Source: Phragmites australis
Taxonomy: Eukaryota > Streptophyta > Magnoliopsida > Poales > Poaceae
Direction of reading: 5' to 3'
DNA length: 64,000 bases
Assembly: GCF_958298935.1 (NCBI RefSeq)
Contig: NC_084922.1
Coordinates: 12,836,501-12,900,500 of the forward strand
Shown here: in pieces, positions 1 through 11,210 of the stretch
Numbering within the stretch: the first letter of the stretch is position 1
Layout of the letters: each line of letters begins with the position of its first letter
Notes under the pieces: generated by a model
Database searches by the model: none
The model's input: the letters and a program-made list of their open reading frames with translations, nothing else
What the model was told of the DNA's origin: nothing
Translations under genes and position numbers: made by a program

Positions 1-900
1 CTCTTCCGCTGGATGTATGTGCTCCGGATCGGCTGCCGCTGCACCGCCGGCGGGGGCGCTACCTCGCCCACCGAGCTCTCGGTCTCGGCGCCGACCCCCA
101 CTAATGCCGCGGGCGCCGCGTCCACCACGTCCCCTTGCAGTTGCAGCTCCCTGCGGCGTCGCTTCTTCTCCACCAGCAGCGTCAGCTCCTCCACCGTCCT
201 CCCTAGCTCCTGGATGTACTCGATCGCGTCGGAGATCACCGTTGCCCTATCGTCCTATATATCCCAGAAAGAATCGCAGAGTTAATTTGTGATGAATAGA
301 ACGGAACAGATGGAGCAAAGGGAGACCGACGCGTACCTTTGTACGGTTGGGGATGAGGAGCACGAGGGCGGTGTACTTCTCGGTGAGCCTCTGCCGGCGC
401 TGCTTCTCCTTCTTCTCAACGCCGTTGGCCGGACCGCCATGGAAGCCGCCACCCAGCGCCCGGCTCCGCTTCCTGCCGCCAGTGGCCCGTGGCGGCGGGG
501 AGCTCTCGAAGGGCCCGGTCATGTAGGCGGTGGACTCGTCGTCTGTGGCGCCGAACACGAGTGCCTCAGCCCTTGTCCCGCAGAGGTACGGCTCCGCCGC
601 GGGGTAGTGGCCGTTGCAGTAGTCGCGCAGCATGTTCATGGTGTGGTGGTGGTGGCCAGCGGGGGCCAGCTGCTCGAACTGCACGGCCGGCTGGTGATCG
701 GCGCCGCCGAAGAAGTAGTCCACGGTCGGCTGTGGCGTGACGGTGGACATGGCCGCAGCGGCATCGAGTGTGTGAAGGAGCTGGAAGCTGAGCTCCGCCG
801 GGATGGCCGTGACACCAGAGGTGGCGAGGTGCGGCTGGTGGCCGGCGTCCAGGTCAAGGGTCTCGCGGGCCATCAGGAGCTCGCACTGCGGGTGATACAT
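1..900 (-). CDS. TIP2: bHLH transcription factor, TIP2/bHLH142 - MS23 like (5' part, two exons, continues beyond left edge)
   Basis: Exon 1 is 900-337 (188 codons) and exon 2 is 254-1 (partial). The intron, 336-255, has a GT donor after the sequence for N-R-T-K and an AG acceptor before D-D-R-A-T-V-I, with phase 0. The protein starts MYHPQCELLM, and the ATG at 900-898 matches what I recall as the start of rice TIP2. It then has a Gln/His-rich, acidic N-terminal region with YFFGGADHQP and VFGATDDES blocks. The basic region is at about residues 161-172 (V-E-K-K-E-K-Q-R-R, so E9 and R12/R13 of the bHLH basic region are kept but the usual His5 is Val). Helix-loop-helix follows, continuing across the intron, then VEELTLLVEKKRRRR and RSTYIQRK. 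Known family role: in rice and maize these proteins act in the nucleus of tapetal cells and are needed for tapetum differentiation and male fertility. The C-terminal domain lies outside the window. TIP2/MS23 rather than the EAT1 paralogue is inferred from remembered sequence similarity. Confidence 0.85.
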
Positions 901-2430
901 CCTGCTTGCACACTCAAAAAGAGCATCGCAAGAGTCTGCGCGTTTAATCCCTTGTTCAAGAACATGCAAATAGATTTTCTCATGGGAAAAAAGAATCATG
1001 CGAATGCGATTAAAAAAAATGTATGTTCTGAAAAATATGCATGCATGCATCAACCTGTTAGTATTTTTTAATCTAGTAGGATTTGTTGAAGAACAGCAAG
1101 AACTTAACAGTAAGCAAGCGACCTGCAAAACTGAAAGACCAGAGACCAGACTAGGTTCAAGAATGAGAGTGCGCGGTAGGCAGTTTTGGCCCACGGATCA
1201 AATGAAGAACACTGCATAGTCGCAACCTAAAACCAGTTCCAACGATTCTAGAAATCAATTGCCCTAAAAAATACTAGATATTAAGAAAACAAAACAAAAG
1301 AAAGAAGATTCTGGAAATCATGAGAACAAAAGCCGTGGCTGCATACTTGCACTCTTGCACAAAGAAAGCAGAGGGACTGAGGAGGAACAACCAATATCAC
1401 AAGTTAATCTGATCGACCGAACAACATATGAACACATGGTTTTGAGCGAACTCATCGCAGAAGTCATAGCGAAGTACAACCCAGATAGGAAGAAGAGGTA
1501 GCAAGTAACTACTAAAAAGAACAGATGCAGTAGCCCGAAGAACAAATTAACAGCCAAGACATTAACAACAGTATACCAAAGCATTTTTCAGAGACCCCAG
1601 CGTTGCGAGACTACACAAATGGGGAATTACTTGCTAAATTAAAGAGCATGCGAATGGGAAAAGGTGTATAAAAGCATGCCTGCTGTAATTATTTCGTACA
1701 AGTTTTAAAAATTGGAATTTTGAACAGGAACGCAAGAACTTAACCAGGTATCAAACAAGTGATCGATTGCAAAACTGGTCGACCGAAGAACTAGGTCCAG
1801 GACGAGCCTGCGCGGTAATAAGCAATTTGGGCTCGCAGATCAAACCAACAAACCGCATAGTTGCAACCTAAGAAAGTTCCCACAATTCTAGAAATGAAGA
1901 AAACAAAATAAGAGGAACAAGATTCAGGGCATGATGACAAAAACAAAAGGAACTGCAGCGATTCTATGGGCAAAATGGACGAGTACTTGGCTGGCGTACA
2001 ATTACATCAGAAGTTCAGTACATACATGTGGTTGCAGCCTTGCCCTAAACAAAGTGTTGCATGTAAAGGACAGACGGGGCAGCTAGGTCGAGCGAACATC
2101 ACAGAAACACATCACACATGCATGATTTTGGAGAAACTTCATCCGAAAAGGCACAGCAAGGTACAGTCAAAACACAGGAAGAAGAATTAGCGGCAAGTAA
2201 TTAACTAAAGGAAGCAACAGATCCAGTAGCCCCAAAGAACAAATCAACACCCAAGACACCTCAGAAACAAGAGGACCAAACCTTTCTTCAGAGACGGCAG
2301 CAATTACATACGCAGTGCAAGATCAAAATTCAAACAAGCTAAGCTAAGTTGGTTGAGCTCCTTGTGTGTTGATATGAAGTGAACCGATAGAGAAGAGAGG
2401 AGGGAGGAGAGAGGGGGAGCTATATAAAAG
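901..2430 (-). promoter_or_regulatory. Probable promoter, 5'UTR exon and 5'UTR intron of the bHLH gene
   Basis: Read on the minus strand, a TATATA core at 2421-2426 is followed by a strongly CT-rich stretch (about 2418-2375, like a plant Y patch). A short leader runs to a good donor, GC|GTATGT, at 2312/2311. An acceptor, AAGCAG|G, lies at 904-902, directly before the start ATG at 900. This gives a ~1.4 kb 5'UTR intron (2311-902). The TATATA core is palindromic and would also read as TATATAAAAGG on the plus strand, so direction rests on the Y patch and splice sites. This is a prediction without transcript support. Confidence 0.4.
1101..2301. repeat. Diverged tandem duplication (copy A 1101-1600, copy B 1738-2301)
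   Basis: The two copies share, in the same order: a CTTAAC...GCAAAACTG block (1103 / 1738); TGCGCGGTA; GCATAGT(C/T)GCAACCTAA; ATTCTAGAAAT; AAGAAAACAAAA; a GTAGCCC..AAGAACAAAT block (about 1531 / 2226); and an ACCAAA...TTCAGAGAC block (1577 / 2276). Copies are about 500 and 564 bp with many substitutions and small indels, so the duplication is old. It lies inside the predicted 5'UTR intron of the bHLH gene. Confidence 0.75.
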
Positions 2431-3300
2431 GGGAAACCGTGATTGTTGGTCCTTCGTGGATGGGCAGAGCGAAAGCGACTCCTGTACAAAAGCTGCAGCT
2501 CCCGGACTTTCAGAAGAGTGGTTTGTTACTGAGATTCCTCCCCGGAGGGCCCCACCAGCCGAACCAAAAATCTGCCACTAAACCACACACTGACAATTCT
2601 AGTGGTACATGCTCATGCAGGATTCAGAAAGGCTGGTTTGCCTACGCCATGAATATATCCACCTACAATGACCAAGCTTTTTGTTTCCTTAAGTTTGGAG
2701 GGATGCAGAAAAGAGAGAGCCAGCTGCCTAACTGTGCAAAAAAGAATAAACAAGGTTAGACTATTGTCTATTGTAGTCTAGTCCCTACGAATTGGTTGAT
2801 GTTTAGGTGCAAGTTTTAGTACTGATTTGAGTATGGATTTTTTTTTTTAATTTTTTTCGTTCAGGTGGCAACCTAATTACCACGGTGAGAAAGAGTTTAC
2901 TGGGTAGAATGCGAATAAGATATGCAGGAGGTGATTAACAACTTTCAGCTAAGCTATGAAAGTCTATATGTGCAGTGCCGTAAATTCATATACAACAACT
3001 GAAACCTTTTGGTGTTCAGATTGTGATGCATCTAGTAGCTAGTTTCACATATCCACGAGGCTAGCTAGTACCAAAACGGCTGTGGCATGCATGCACTACC
3101 CTAACGGACAATACGTCCAAGGATCCCTCTGTCCTATAAACCTGATACGAATAATCATGAGATCGAGATCGAGAGAGAAATCTGAAAACTGTAAGAGCAT
3201 GCGATGTTTACCTGACGGGCGGGCTGTTAGAGAGGCGGATTGGAGGTTGGCTCACGCCTTTTCGATCTTCAACTCGTCCTGTACAATATAATCTCTCCAT
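2431..3300. other. Intergenic, upstream of bHLH gene
   Basis: No coding exon or recognisable transposon end is seen. This stretch would hold the upstream promoter of the minus-strand bHLH gene if the TATA at 2421 is right. A T-rich run lies at 2838-2860. Confidence 0.5.
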
Positions 3301-5340
3301 CAGTGGAGATCATCAACTTGCATCAGCTAAGTTAGCTACGAACATATTTCAGGCTATTTCACATTGGAGCAATTAGAGAATAGGTAGGATTGAAAAAAGA
3401 AGATTAGAGAGGAGTGAATAAGTATCTTACTAATTTTTTGATAGTCTTTTTCAATCTTTCATCCAACGTGCTTCAAAATAATATAGGAAAGTAAAAAATT
3501 AAGAGAAATATGTTGCACCCAAAGATTCTCTAAGAAAATATGGCTCCTATAGATGGAATTGAACACTAGGTTCTATTAAAAATCAATCCATACGTTATCG
3601 CACATAAAAACTTACAATTTGAGAAAAATCACTTAAATCTAAAGAGATAGTCACATGGTGAAAAAACTATTCAAGTTGATGATTTAGAGTCAAAAAATTT
3701 AAGACCAATTCTAAATGTGAATTTTATGTCTCTATTAACAAGAAAAACCACTTCAATATGGTGAAAAATTTCAGTTCTAAAACCAAAACAAAAATCCTAA
3801 TAAAAACTAAAAAACTCGCAACGAAAGAAGGGAGCCAATATAGAAAAACTAGAAAGAGATGAACATAACAACCTGAAATTCATTCTTTGCAAATGACAAC
3901 CAATTTTTCGGCAAATTATAAAGTATTTTGCATTAAAAAAGCTTTCATTTAATACATAGGTTAAGCACTCATCTATCTCCTAAAATCCTGCCACATAACT
4001 CTTAAATAGCTAGCTCAAAGGGCTCAACCAGCCCTCTCCCTCTATTCGTAGTCTAGGTTCTTTGATCCTTAAATTTTCTAGATTGATCCCAAAATACCCA
4101 TATCTTCTAATACATTCCTACCTACTACCGAGGGTATTTTGGTCCAATCTTTTCTCCATCTATCGAACGGCCGTGATGCCTTGATGACTTAGCTTCGCCT
4201 CGATGTAAGCTTCACGATGATGCCACATGCACTCTATCCTTCAATGATTTTGAGACCAAACTGCGAAACCACCTTACACGCTTCTCAAAGCGTGACTCAC
4301 CACCACTTTCTTACACCGTCAATGCTTACACCTTAAGCAAGTGATTCGATATCTATGTGTATACTCCGTCTTGTGATCTTGACCGTTGGCAAGTCTCTCT
4401 CTCCCGATTCCTCATACCACCTTGTCTCTTACACCGACATCCCTTTTGCTTGACTTTATCAACACGTTGTCTTCATCCGTCTTTTCATATTTTGCTTGAT
4501 CTCCACGTGTATAGTTAGGATCACCCTTGACTCCGTTCAAACTCCTTAATCATCGTCACCAAGCACCCCGCTTAGCTCCGATCATCCCGTCATCGGCCGT
4601 CAAGTTGTATCCATCACCTACACATCATAAGACAAGTACAAACATGTCTCCAACTTCATTACAAGTTAGTTAAAAATTAGAATTCTCGGTTTAAAGCACA
4701 TCACAGAAAAATTGTGAACATCGGATGATCTATTGTACACTCTTTCTAAGCACCAGACTATTCGATGCTTGTAATTCAGACTCCACTAAAAACTTCTTGG
4801 AAAATCCTCCGACAAAGCATCCGATGTACACTCCTCCATCGCCAGATCATCCGGTGAGTACAACTGCACCTGTCACCCTATTTTGCAACCTCTCTGGAAC
4901 AATTGCTCCAATAAACTCTCTGACAAGCACATCTTCAATCGTCAAACCATTCGATGTGTACATCTTAACCAGTCAAGCTTTACAACTTCTCTGAAAAAAT
5001 TAGTCCAACGTGCACTGCTGACTATCGCCAGACCATCCGGTGTTGCAATGGATTTTCTTTTCTAAGTCAAAACCCTGCGACGTGAAATCTTCCTGAGTAC
5101 CGGACCATCTGATATATACAAATTTTCTAGTGCCGGATCATCTGACGAGTACAAATTTTTCTGACTTAGAGACAAAAATACAAACTTTATTTTTCTCTAT
5201 AACTTTAGTTAGTCATGATCATAATTACAATATATAAACATGGTCATATAATCCCCAAAGTATCAAACCATATCAATAAACTTATCAATCACTCGTCATA
5301 TATAAATCAATACATATTTTAACTTAGTTTCTTATAATCT
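3300..5340. repeat. Degenerate LTR-like remnant with repeated ATCCGGTG motifs
   Basis: At 4720-5155 a short motif of the form (A/C)CATC(C/T)G(A/G)TG(A/T)GTACA recurs about eight times at irregular spacing (near 4722, 4757, 4814, 4844, 4948, 5033, 5104 and 5138). Motifs of this kind occur in LTRs of several grass Copia elements. On the minus strand, around 3400, TTCACTCCTCTCTAATC resembles the end of SIRE/Maximus-type LTRs. No intact LTR end, target duplication or coding domain is seen, so assignment to a Copia LTR is an inference. Confidence 0.35.
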
Positions 5341-5844
5341 CATTATTGTACCGACGCGTTGCATCATCCAATATTCCTTCGGCAACTCCCCGGCCCTCCT
5401 TTTGACCGATTCATTTCCATCGATCGATCCACACCGGCCGGCGTTTTGCCTTATCCTCCTCTAACGTACAAGGAGAAATAAGAAAGCCATGTGAGTCAAA
5501 GAAGAAATCATCTGTCCTCCCTGCTGCCACCAACTACTTCAACCGCTTGTCGTCCATCGTCACCTCTGAGATCTATGCGCCTCTACCCTATTAGCTCGTG
5601 TGATGGTTTTTGCAATACTGAAGCTGCATAGAATATTAGGTGTCATTTCCTTTTAGAACCAACAACCATGTGCCGCTATGGGCATTTACTTTTGATGACT
5701 TCCTTTATAAATATGGGTGATGCTATTTTATAGGTGCTTGAAATTATGTTTGCTACAGTCGACATTGTGGACCATTTGATTTGAATCCAATGGTCAATTT
5801 GCTTTCTTCAACCTCCGTCATTATCTCTCTTCCCTACACAGACA
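5341..5844. other. Intergenic, nothing recognised
   Basis: No open gene structure, terminal repeat or RNA gene could be recognised. Composition is unremarkable. Confidence 0.5.
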
Positions 5845-6024
5845 GATGTGACAAATGAGGTCTCCCACTAGTAAAAAAATGATTTGTAAAAACGGTTCGG
5901 AAACCCCACGTGAGACTTTTTTGAACTGTCTGTGGATGTGACGAATGAGGTCCCCCACTAGTAGAAAAATGATTCGTACGAACGGTTCAGAAACCCCATG
6001 TGAGACTTTTTTGAACCGTCTGTG
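5845..6024 (+). repeat. 90-bp tandem duplication of a CACTA terminus
   Basis: Units begin GATGTGAC(A/G)AATGAGGT at 5845 and 5935. They differ at a handful of positions. Each contains a CACTAGTA terminus (5866 and 5956) and the following sub-terminal ACGGTTC / GAACCGTC(T) motifs. The result is two consecutive left ends of the same element. Confidence 0.8.
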
Positions 6025-6686
6025 GAAAAGAGTCTATACAAATCAGATTTATACATACGGTTTTTGAACCGTCTTTGCAAATCATTTTACAAACGTCTCG
6101 TTATTGGAACTGTCTGTACAATGATTTGTACAGACGACTCGTTATTGGAACTATCTGTACTAAGTTTTCTGGAGCTAAAAAAATCTAAAAAATATTTATC
6201 CTACCCACACCAGCCCCTTATATCATTATGTAGGCGCGGTCACAAGTCACATGATTTTTCACACAAAATACCATGAGTGTGTTTTCTAGGAGTCGAACCC
6301 GCAACCTCTGACCTCACACGAACCTTCCTTACCGTATCACCTGTCGTTCATTGCTAACTATTGTATGAAAATAATACATATAAAATATACGCTCAAAACA
6401 AGTGGGACAGTATTAGTACAAATGGTTCTAAACTAGAACCATCTGTACTCAGGATTGTATGAAAATAATCCATATAAGATATATACTCAAAACGAGTGAG
6501 ACACTATTAGTATAGACGGTTATAGTTTGTAACCGCATGTACTGTAGCGTCCCGCTTTGTTACAACTGCTAGTTGCTATTTTCTCATACGGTTCTAGTTT
6601 GGAGCCATCTGTGGTACCCTTTGTACATGTGGCTCTATAGATTTGTCTATACAGGAACGTCCCACTAAATGAATTTTGTAGTAGTG
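5956..6686. mobile_element. Non-autonomous CACTA (CMC) DNA transposon
   Basis: The left end CACTAGTAGAAAAAT (5956) pairs with a right end whose reverse complement is CACTACTACAAAATT (6686). CCC flanks both sides (5953-5955 and 6687-6689), fitting the 3-bp target duplication of CACTA elements. Sub-terminal repeats of the (A)CGGTTC / GAACCGT type recur on both strands, as expected for this class. There is no transposase. Inside, on the minus strand at about 6345-6286, a tRNA-like tract ends in GGGTTCGACTCC, a good Pol III B box. The right CCC also abuts the LTR that follows, so the target duplication could be fortuitous. Confidence 0.75.
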
Positions 6687-7310
6687 CCCGCACTGCCCCC
6701 TCCACACCGCCAAATGTCAATCGGCTATAGATATTTTCAAGACCACGGTCTCATCGTGCGATCGGGGTGAGGCTAATGCGACCAGCCCGTTACTCATATA
6801 ACCAACCAAGTCTTATTTAATGTTGCCCACTCGAGTATTTTCCTTTCCCAGACACTCTTTCGGCGAGTATGGTTTTGAGACGGCGTGGTATTGTAGTGTC
6901 CCATCCCGTATCATTTAATATTGCAGGATGGCCTAATGGGTGAGCGTGACTGTGTTCGGTGATGGTACAGGGCATGCAGGATGACCAGAGTAGGGCGGGC
7001 GTGCAGGACGACCACTTACCCATCGTCATGATGATCTAGGAATAGCTAGGCTTCATCAGGTGTAGGTCTGTCACCTACTTTGGCACGATTCATTTGTATG
7101 AACATCTTTTTCCCTGGTATATAAGGGGGTGAAGACTCAGATATAGAGGGAGGACACTTTGTAACATGTTCACTAAATCCATAAGAAAATACACAAGACA
7201 TATGGCTATTATCACATGAGAGGATCGAACCTGGATAAATCCTTGTGTTCTTGAGTTTGCTCGATACACACCCACAAGAAACATAGATCAACGCGTCTAT
7301 CGTCCGATAC
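6687..7310 (+). repeat. 5' LTR (first part) of the Tat-like element
   Basis: Homologous to 22944-23400. It contains a CTGGTATATAAGGGGG promoter-like TATA at about 7116. It is interrupted at 7310 by a large solo LTR and resumes at 11118-11157. Relative to the 3' copy it lacks a ~50 bp segment near 6785. Confidence 0.8.
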
Positions 7311-10300
7311 TGTCATGGCCCAGAGTTTCTAAACACGTAATTAAGTGCTAATGAGCATCATTTGTTTTTTTTTTTGAGCCATATAGACTTGCAGTGTGGA
7401 TTAAACCGAATTTAGTTGAACTGGGTTTAACTGATGCGTTGTGAAGCATCTCCTAAAACTTCTATAGAACCTAGGGCTGGTGATAATTTTAGAAATTAGT
7501 AGATGCCAGGAGAAGAATATAATTGAATTTTCCCAAATTTTTGGGGATTGTTTTAAAGGCATAAAAATCAACACAAGTTAGAAAAGCTTGCCTATTTGGA
7601 GAATTTTCATTTGAAATTGGTGCAAGCTTTTTGAGTTAAACAAGTTCAAATGGTTTCCTTATGAGTTTTAGTTTCAAGCAAAATTTGTTTTGTAAATTTT
7701 GGACTTTGGGAAGGCATTCAAATGGATGGCTAAAGTAGTGGGGATATTTTGCATTGCCAGCACTGTTCACGGCCCCACCTGTCATCCCCTTCGCTCAGAC
7801 ACCGCCTCTGCTCCCCCTTCTCCCGCTCTCACAGAGCAATGCGGCGCCGCCTTTGTTGACGTTGGTGGCCAAGCCGCAATTGCCAGCCAAAAGATCTCAG
7901 CCCCGGGCGCCTTATTTTTCCCCTCCCCGCCCTCTGCTTTCTCTCTCTCTCTCTGCTCCTTCTCTCGCGCGGCCGGAAAGCAAAGCGCAGAGCACACGCA
8001 CTGGCCGCCGGCCAAATCACCGCGCCGCCGGCGTTTTCCGCCGAGCCCGAGTAAGGTAGAGCACAGAGGGGGATCGCCAAGGCCCTCCTCCGCCGTTTCC
8101 CCTCCTTCCCCGGTCGTTTCCCGCACGGGTTGGAGCAGCCCGCGCCTTCTTCCCCAACGGCGGCAGCCGAGCTCCGCCGTCCTCCGTCACCCTGCTATTC
8201 TACAGCTTCGCCGGCCTAAACCGCTGCACGGTGAGCTTCCCCATACTCCTGTACACCTTATGCGCGTGCCGTCTTCTCTCTGTCCCGTCGCTGGCGCGGT
8301 GTTCCGCGGTGGTTGAATCACCGCCGCCTCCCCACGCACGCCGCCGGTCGGGCCGCCATCGAGCTCATCGGTTGGGAAGCGTGCCGTTAGCTCTACGCGC
8401 TCACGTAGAACGTATTGGTGTGCTCGGCCGGGCTTATTGCGTCGCCGTTCGCCGTCAGCGTGTCAAAGCCGTGCCGCCGCCGTGCTAGTTTTGCCCCTCG
8501 CCGCCGCTCGCCGTGCTCCGGCCGTCGCCGGCGTCGACGTGTGCCCCCACCGTGACCGCGTGCTCGCGCTAGTGCCATTTTCGCCCTCGGCCGAGCCGTG
8601 CAGGCTGCCGCTCGCCGCCGGCAGCCACCGCAAGGGCCACCGGCCGTCCTCCAGTTGCGCGCGCGCAGCTGCCGTGGCCGATTTTGACTTCGGTCAAGGG
8701 AGCCGGCCCCACCGGTTAGTAACTGGGGCTGGGACGGTGCCGGTAGAAAAAGGTGTGGGCCCATTTGAATATTAGAGAAAATCGGAAATTGCGAAATGAA
8801 TATCTGTTGAGTTGATAAATCGGCTGAAAACTTGAAAAATGCATAGGAATTTATGTAGAGCTCCAAAATTCATGAAACTAATTTTGTTGGCCTTGTATCA
8901 CCATACTCTGCACATGAAAAATACTAGGTGTTATGAAATATGTAATTAAATTTATTCAATTAATGAAATGTGTTTAATCTTCAATAATTCATAAACAATT
9001 TTGGACAAGTCCAAAATTGGTAAATCCAATTTTGTTAATCTTGTTAAATTATGCCATGTTCATTAAAAATGCTAGGGTTTATGAAATGCTTACTGAGGAT
9101 TAATGAATTATCAAAATGGTTTCAATCTTTAATCATTTCATAATTGGTTGGTCCATAAATCAAATTGTGTAAATCCTATTAGTGGGTTCCCTGTTCACTT
9201 AAAAGAGTTATCCTCGTGTTAAGTATAGTTAGTTTTCTTTTAGGTTTAAGCTTAGAGTTAAGCTTAATCAATCTAGGAAGTTGTTAAATGTTAAACAATA
9301 ATTCAAATAAGGAAATCCTTAAGGCTTTTAACTCATGGCATAAGTGCATTGCATCTCCACTGTTGTCTTACAGTGAAGCGTCTTTCATTGCATGTCATTC
9401 ATATTCATTACATTGCACGCGTGATTCTTTTAGGGAGCTTCGACCCGGCGAGCGAGGCGAACGAGTCTGTCCCCGGAGGTTCCCGCAGTGGTGATCGTGA
9501 CTCGGGTAACTGTGAGCAGCAGCTAGGGCAGCAAGGCAAGCATCTATCATATTGCACCGTGTCTACTTGAAAATCTAATATGTTATCTACGCTTATGTAT
9601 ACATTGCATGTGTCGGGTTCCGAGTTGGGTAGAACCTATGCCTATGCATTCTTCCATTTCGTTCACGTGTCATGTGTTATTCCATTGGAGCCTAGTGGTG
9701 TCGTCGCGGTCTAATTTTAGTTCGCTATGCTTAGGGGTGCTTAGGCTTTCCGGTAGAAGTCGACGACGGCGTCCACCGTTGTCGCGAGCCTAGGGCTTTT
9801 TACTTGTTCACATTTGTGGTTATGTTGATGATGTGTCGGTTGTTGAATGGTGAGTTGAGACGAGGTGTGGGCGGTGTTAGGGGTGCCATCTGCTCACGAG
9901 GAGTCCTCAGGCAGTTCGGGAAGGGAACCCGGACACCGTAGACCGCTTGCACCGGTTAAGCACCGATCGTCGGTGTAGTCGGCTTTAGCACTTACCTTAC
10001 TCACCACATGCTGATATAATGGTAGGCGAGCCGATTACATTCACAGACGTGGTCATGTGGGCCTCGTCATAGACGGTGTGAGTCCGGTTTGAGTCCGGGC
10101 TTTTAGCGGTATTAGTTTGCTCGGGGAGTAGTTCTAATACCGCCGTGCCGAGCTATGGTTGATCCACATGGTTGGGCTTGGTTGGGAAAGGTTGTCACGG
10201 GTACCCCTTGTGTGCATCTTAGCGGGTGGCACAAGCCGTATGGTCCCTGTGTCGTGTGGTCCAGGAGTATCCCTCTGCAGGGTGTATAATCAGTTCGAAC

Positions 10301-11117
10301 TGCCGCGCTCTCGGTCATGAGCATCGCTATCGCTTATCTCCACAGAGCGACCATGTTTCGGTTGTAGAGTTTCGATGTGGGTTGTGGCATGGTTGGTTTG
10401 GGTGGTTTGGTCGGGATGTGGTCGGCGGTTTGGTGGTAATGGTTTACTTTTATACACTTGTTGTTTATATATCTGTTCTGATCAGTTGGTTGGCAGGGTT
10501 TGAGTGGGTGGTTGGTTAAGTCAGTTGCTTACACCTAGAGTCTAGGTTGCTTACCGCTTAATGAACTTAAACATGTCTTAATCCTTGCTACAGCTTTAAA
10601 TGCATGATCCTTGGAGTCGAGAATATATATACTCATACTGTGTAAGACTTGCTAGTACCTTCGTACTAAGGGGTGCTGCCCTTAAGTTGTTTTCAGGTTC
10701 TCAGGTTGGCGAGGAAGAGGCTGTGTTCGGCTACTTTGTGCCTGCCGATCAGGGTGGCGGGCAGGAGTAGCACCTTCTACTCCGAACTCCGGCGCTTTTG
10801 GTATGGAGCCTAAGGGCATACGGCTCCATACTCTTTTGTTGTATAGGTTTTTCTTCCGCTGCATAGTTGTTGTTGTTCCTCTTTTGTTGTAAATTATGGA
10901 AGCAGTTGCATGTTTAATAATTGTAATCCAGTTTAATTATTTGCTCTCTATTAAACTATGTTGTGATATTTGAGTTGGAAGGCATGTGTTCCGATCCTGG
11001 GCACAAAACACGTGCCGGGACTACCGGAATGGTATTCTGGTTAATCGTCGAGGTTGTGATTATGAATAATGATCCTCCTGATGATTAATTAGAATACTAT
11101 TTGGATGGTTCCTCACA
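7311..11117 (+). mobile_element. Solo LTR of ~3.8 kb, inserted in the 5' LTR of the Tat-like element
   Basis: It begins TGTCATGGCC and ends CCTCACA (TGT...ACA). It is flanked by the 5-bp duplication GATAC (7306-7310 and 11118-11122), and the host LTR sequence resumes exactly at the right copy when compared with the 3' LTR near 23408. No internal repeat of its own ends and no retroviral domain is present, so it is a single long LTR rather than a full element. The length and TGTCA start fit LTRs of the Del/Tekay chromovirus group (inference). A GC-rich block at 7750-8750 gives long chance ORFs, and an AT-rich stretch with ATATATATA lies near 10624. Confidence 0.8.
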
Positions 11118-11210
11118 GATACACCCTGGATTCATTGTTAGAGATTATCCCCCGACAGTTAGCACGCCAGGTAGGGGCGCGTTTTTCACGTTTCTGCAAG
11201 TGTTGATACT

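Noticed and set aside
289..1071. 260-codon plus-strand ORF
   Set aside because: It is antisense to exon 1 of the bHLH gene, whose protein is recognisable; this is a GC-rich shadow.
901..1194. Upstream in-frame extension of the bHLH reading frame (start at 1194)
   Set aside because: The family start MYHPQCELLM is at 900, a splice acceptor lies just before it, and the extension shows no conserved sequence.
2439..2759. 106-codon plus-strand ORF
   Set aside because: Starts about 10 bp after the TATA, with no domain and low-complexity composition.
7699..8866. Long Pro/Arg/Ser-rich ORFs on both strands
   Set aside because: They lie in the GC-rich block of a solo LTR, overlap in several frames and have no domain.
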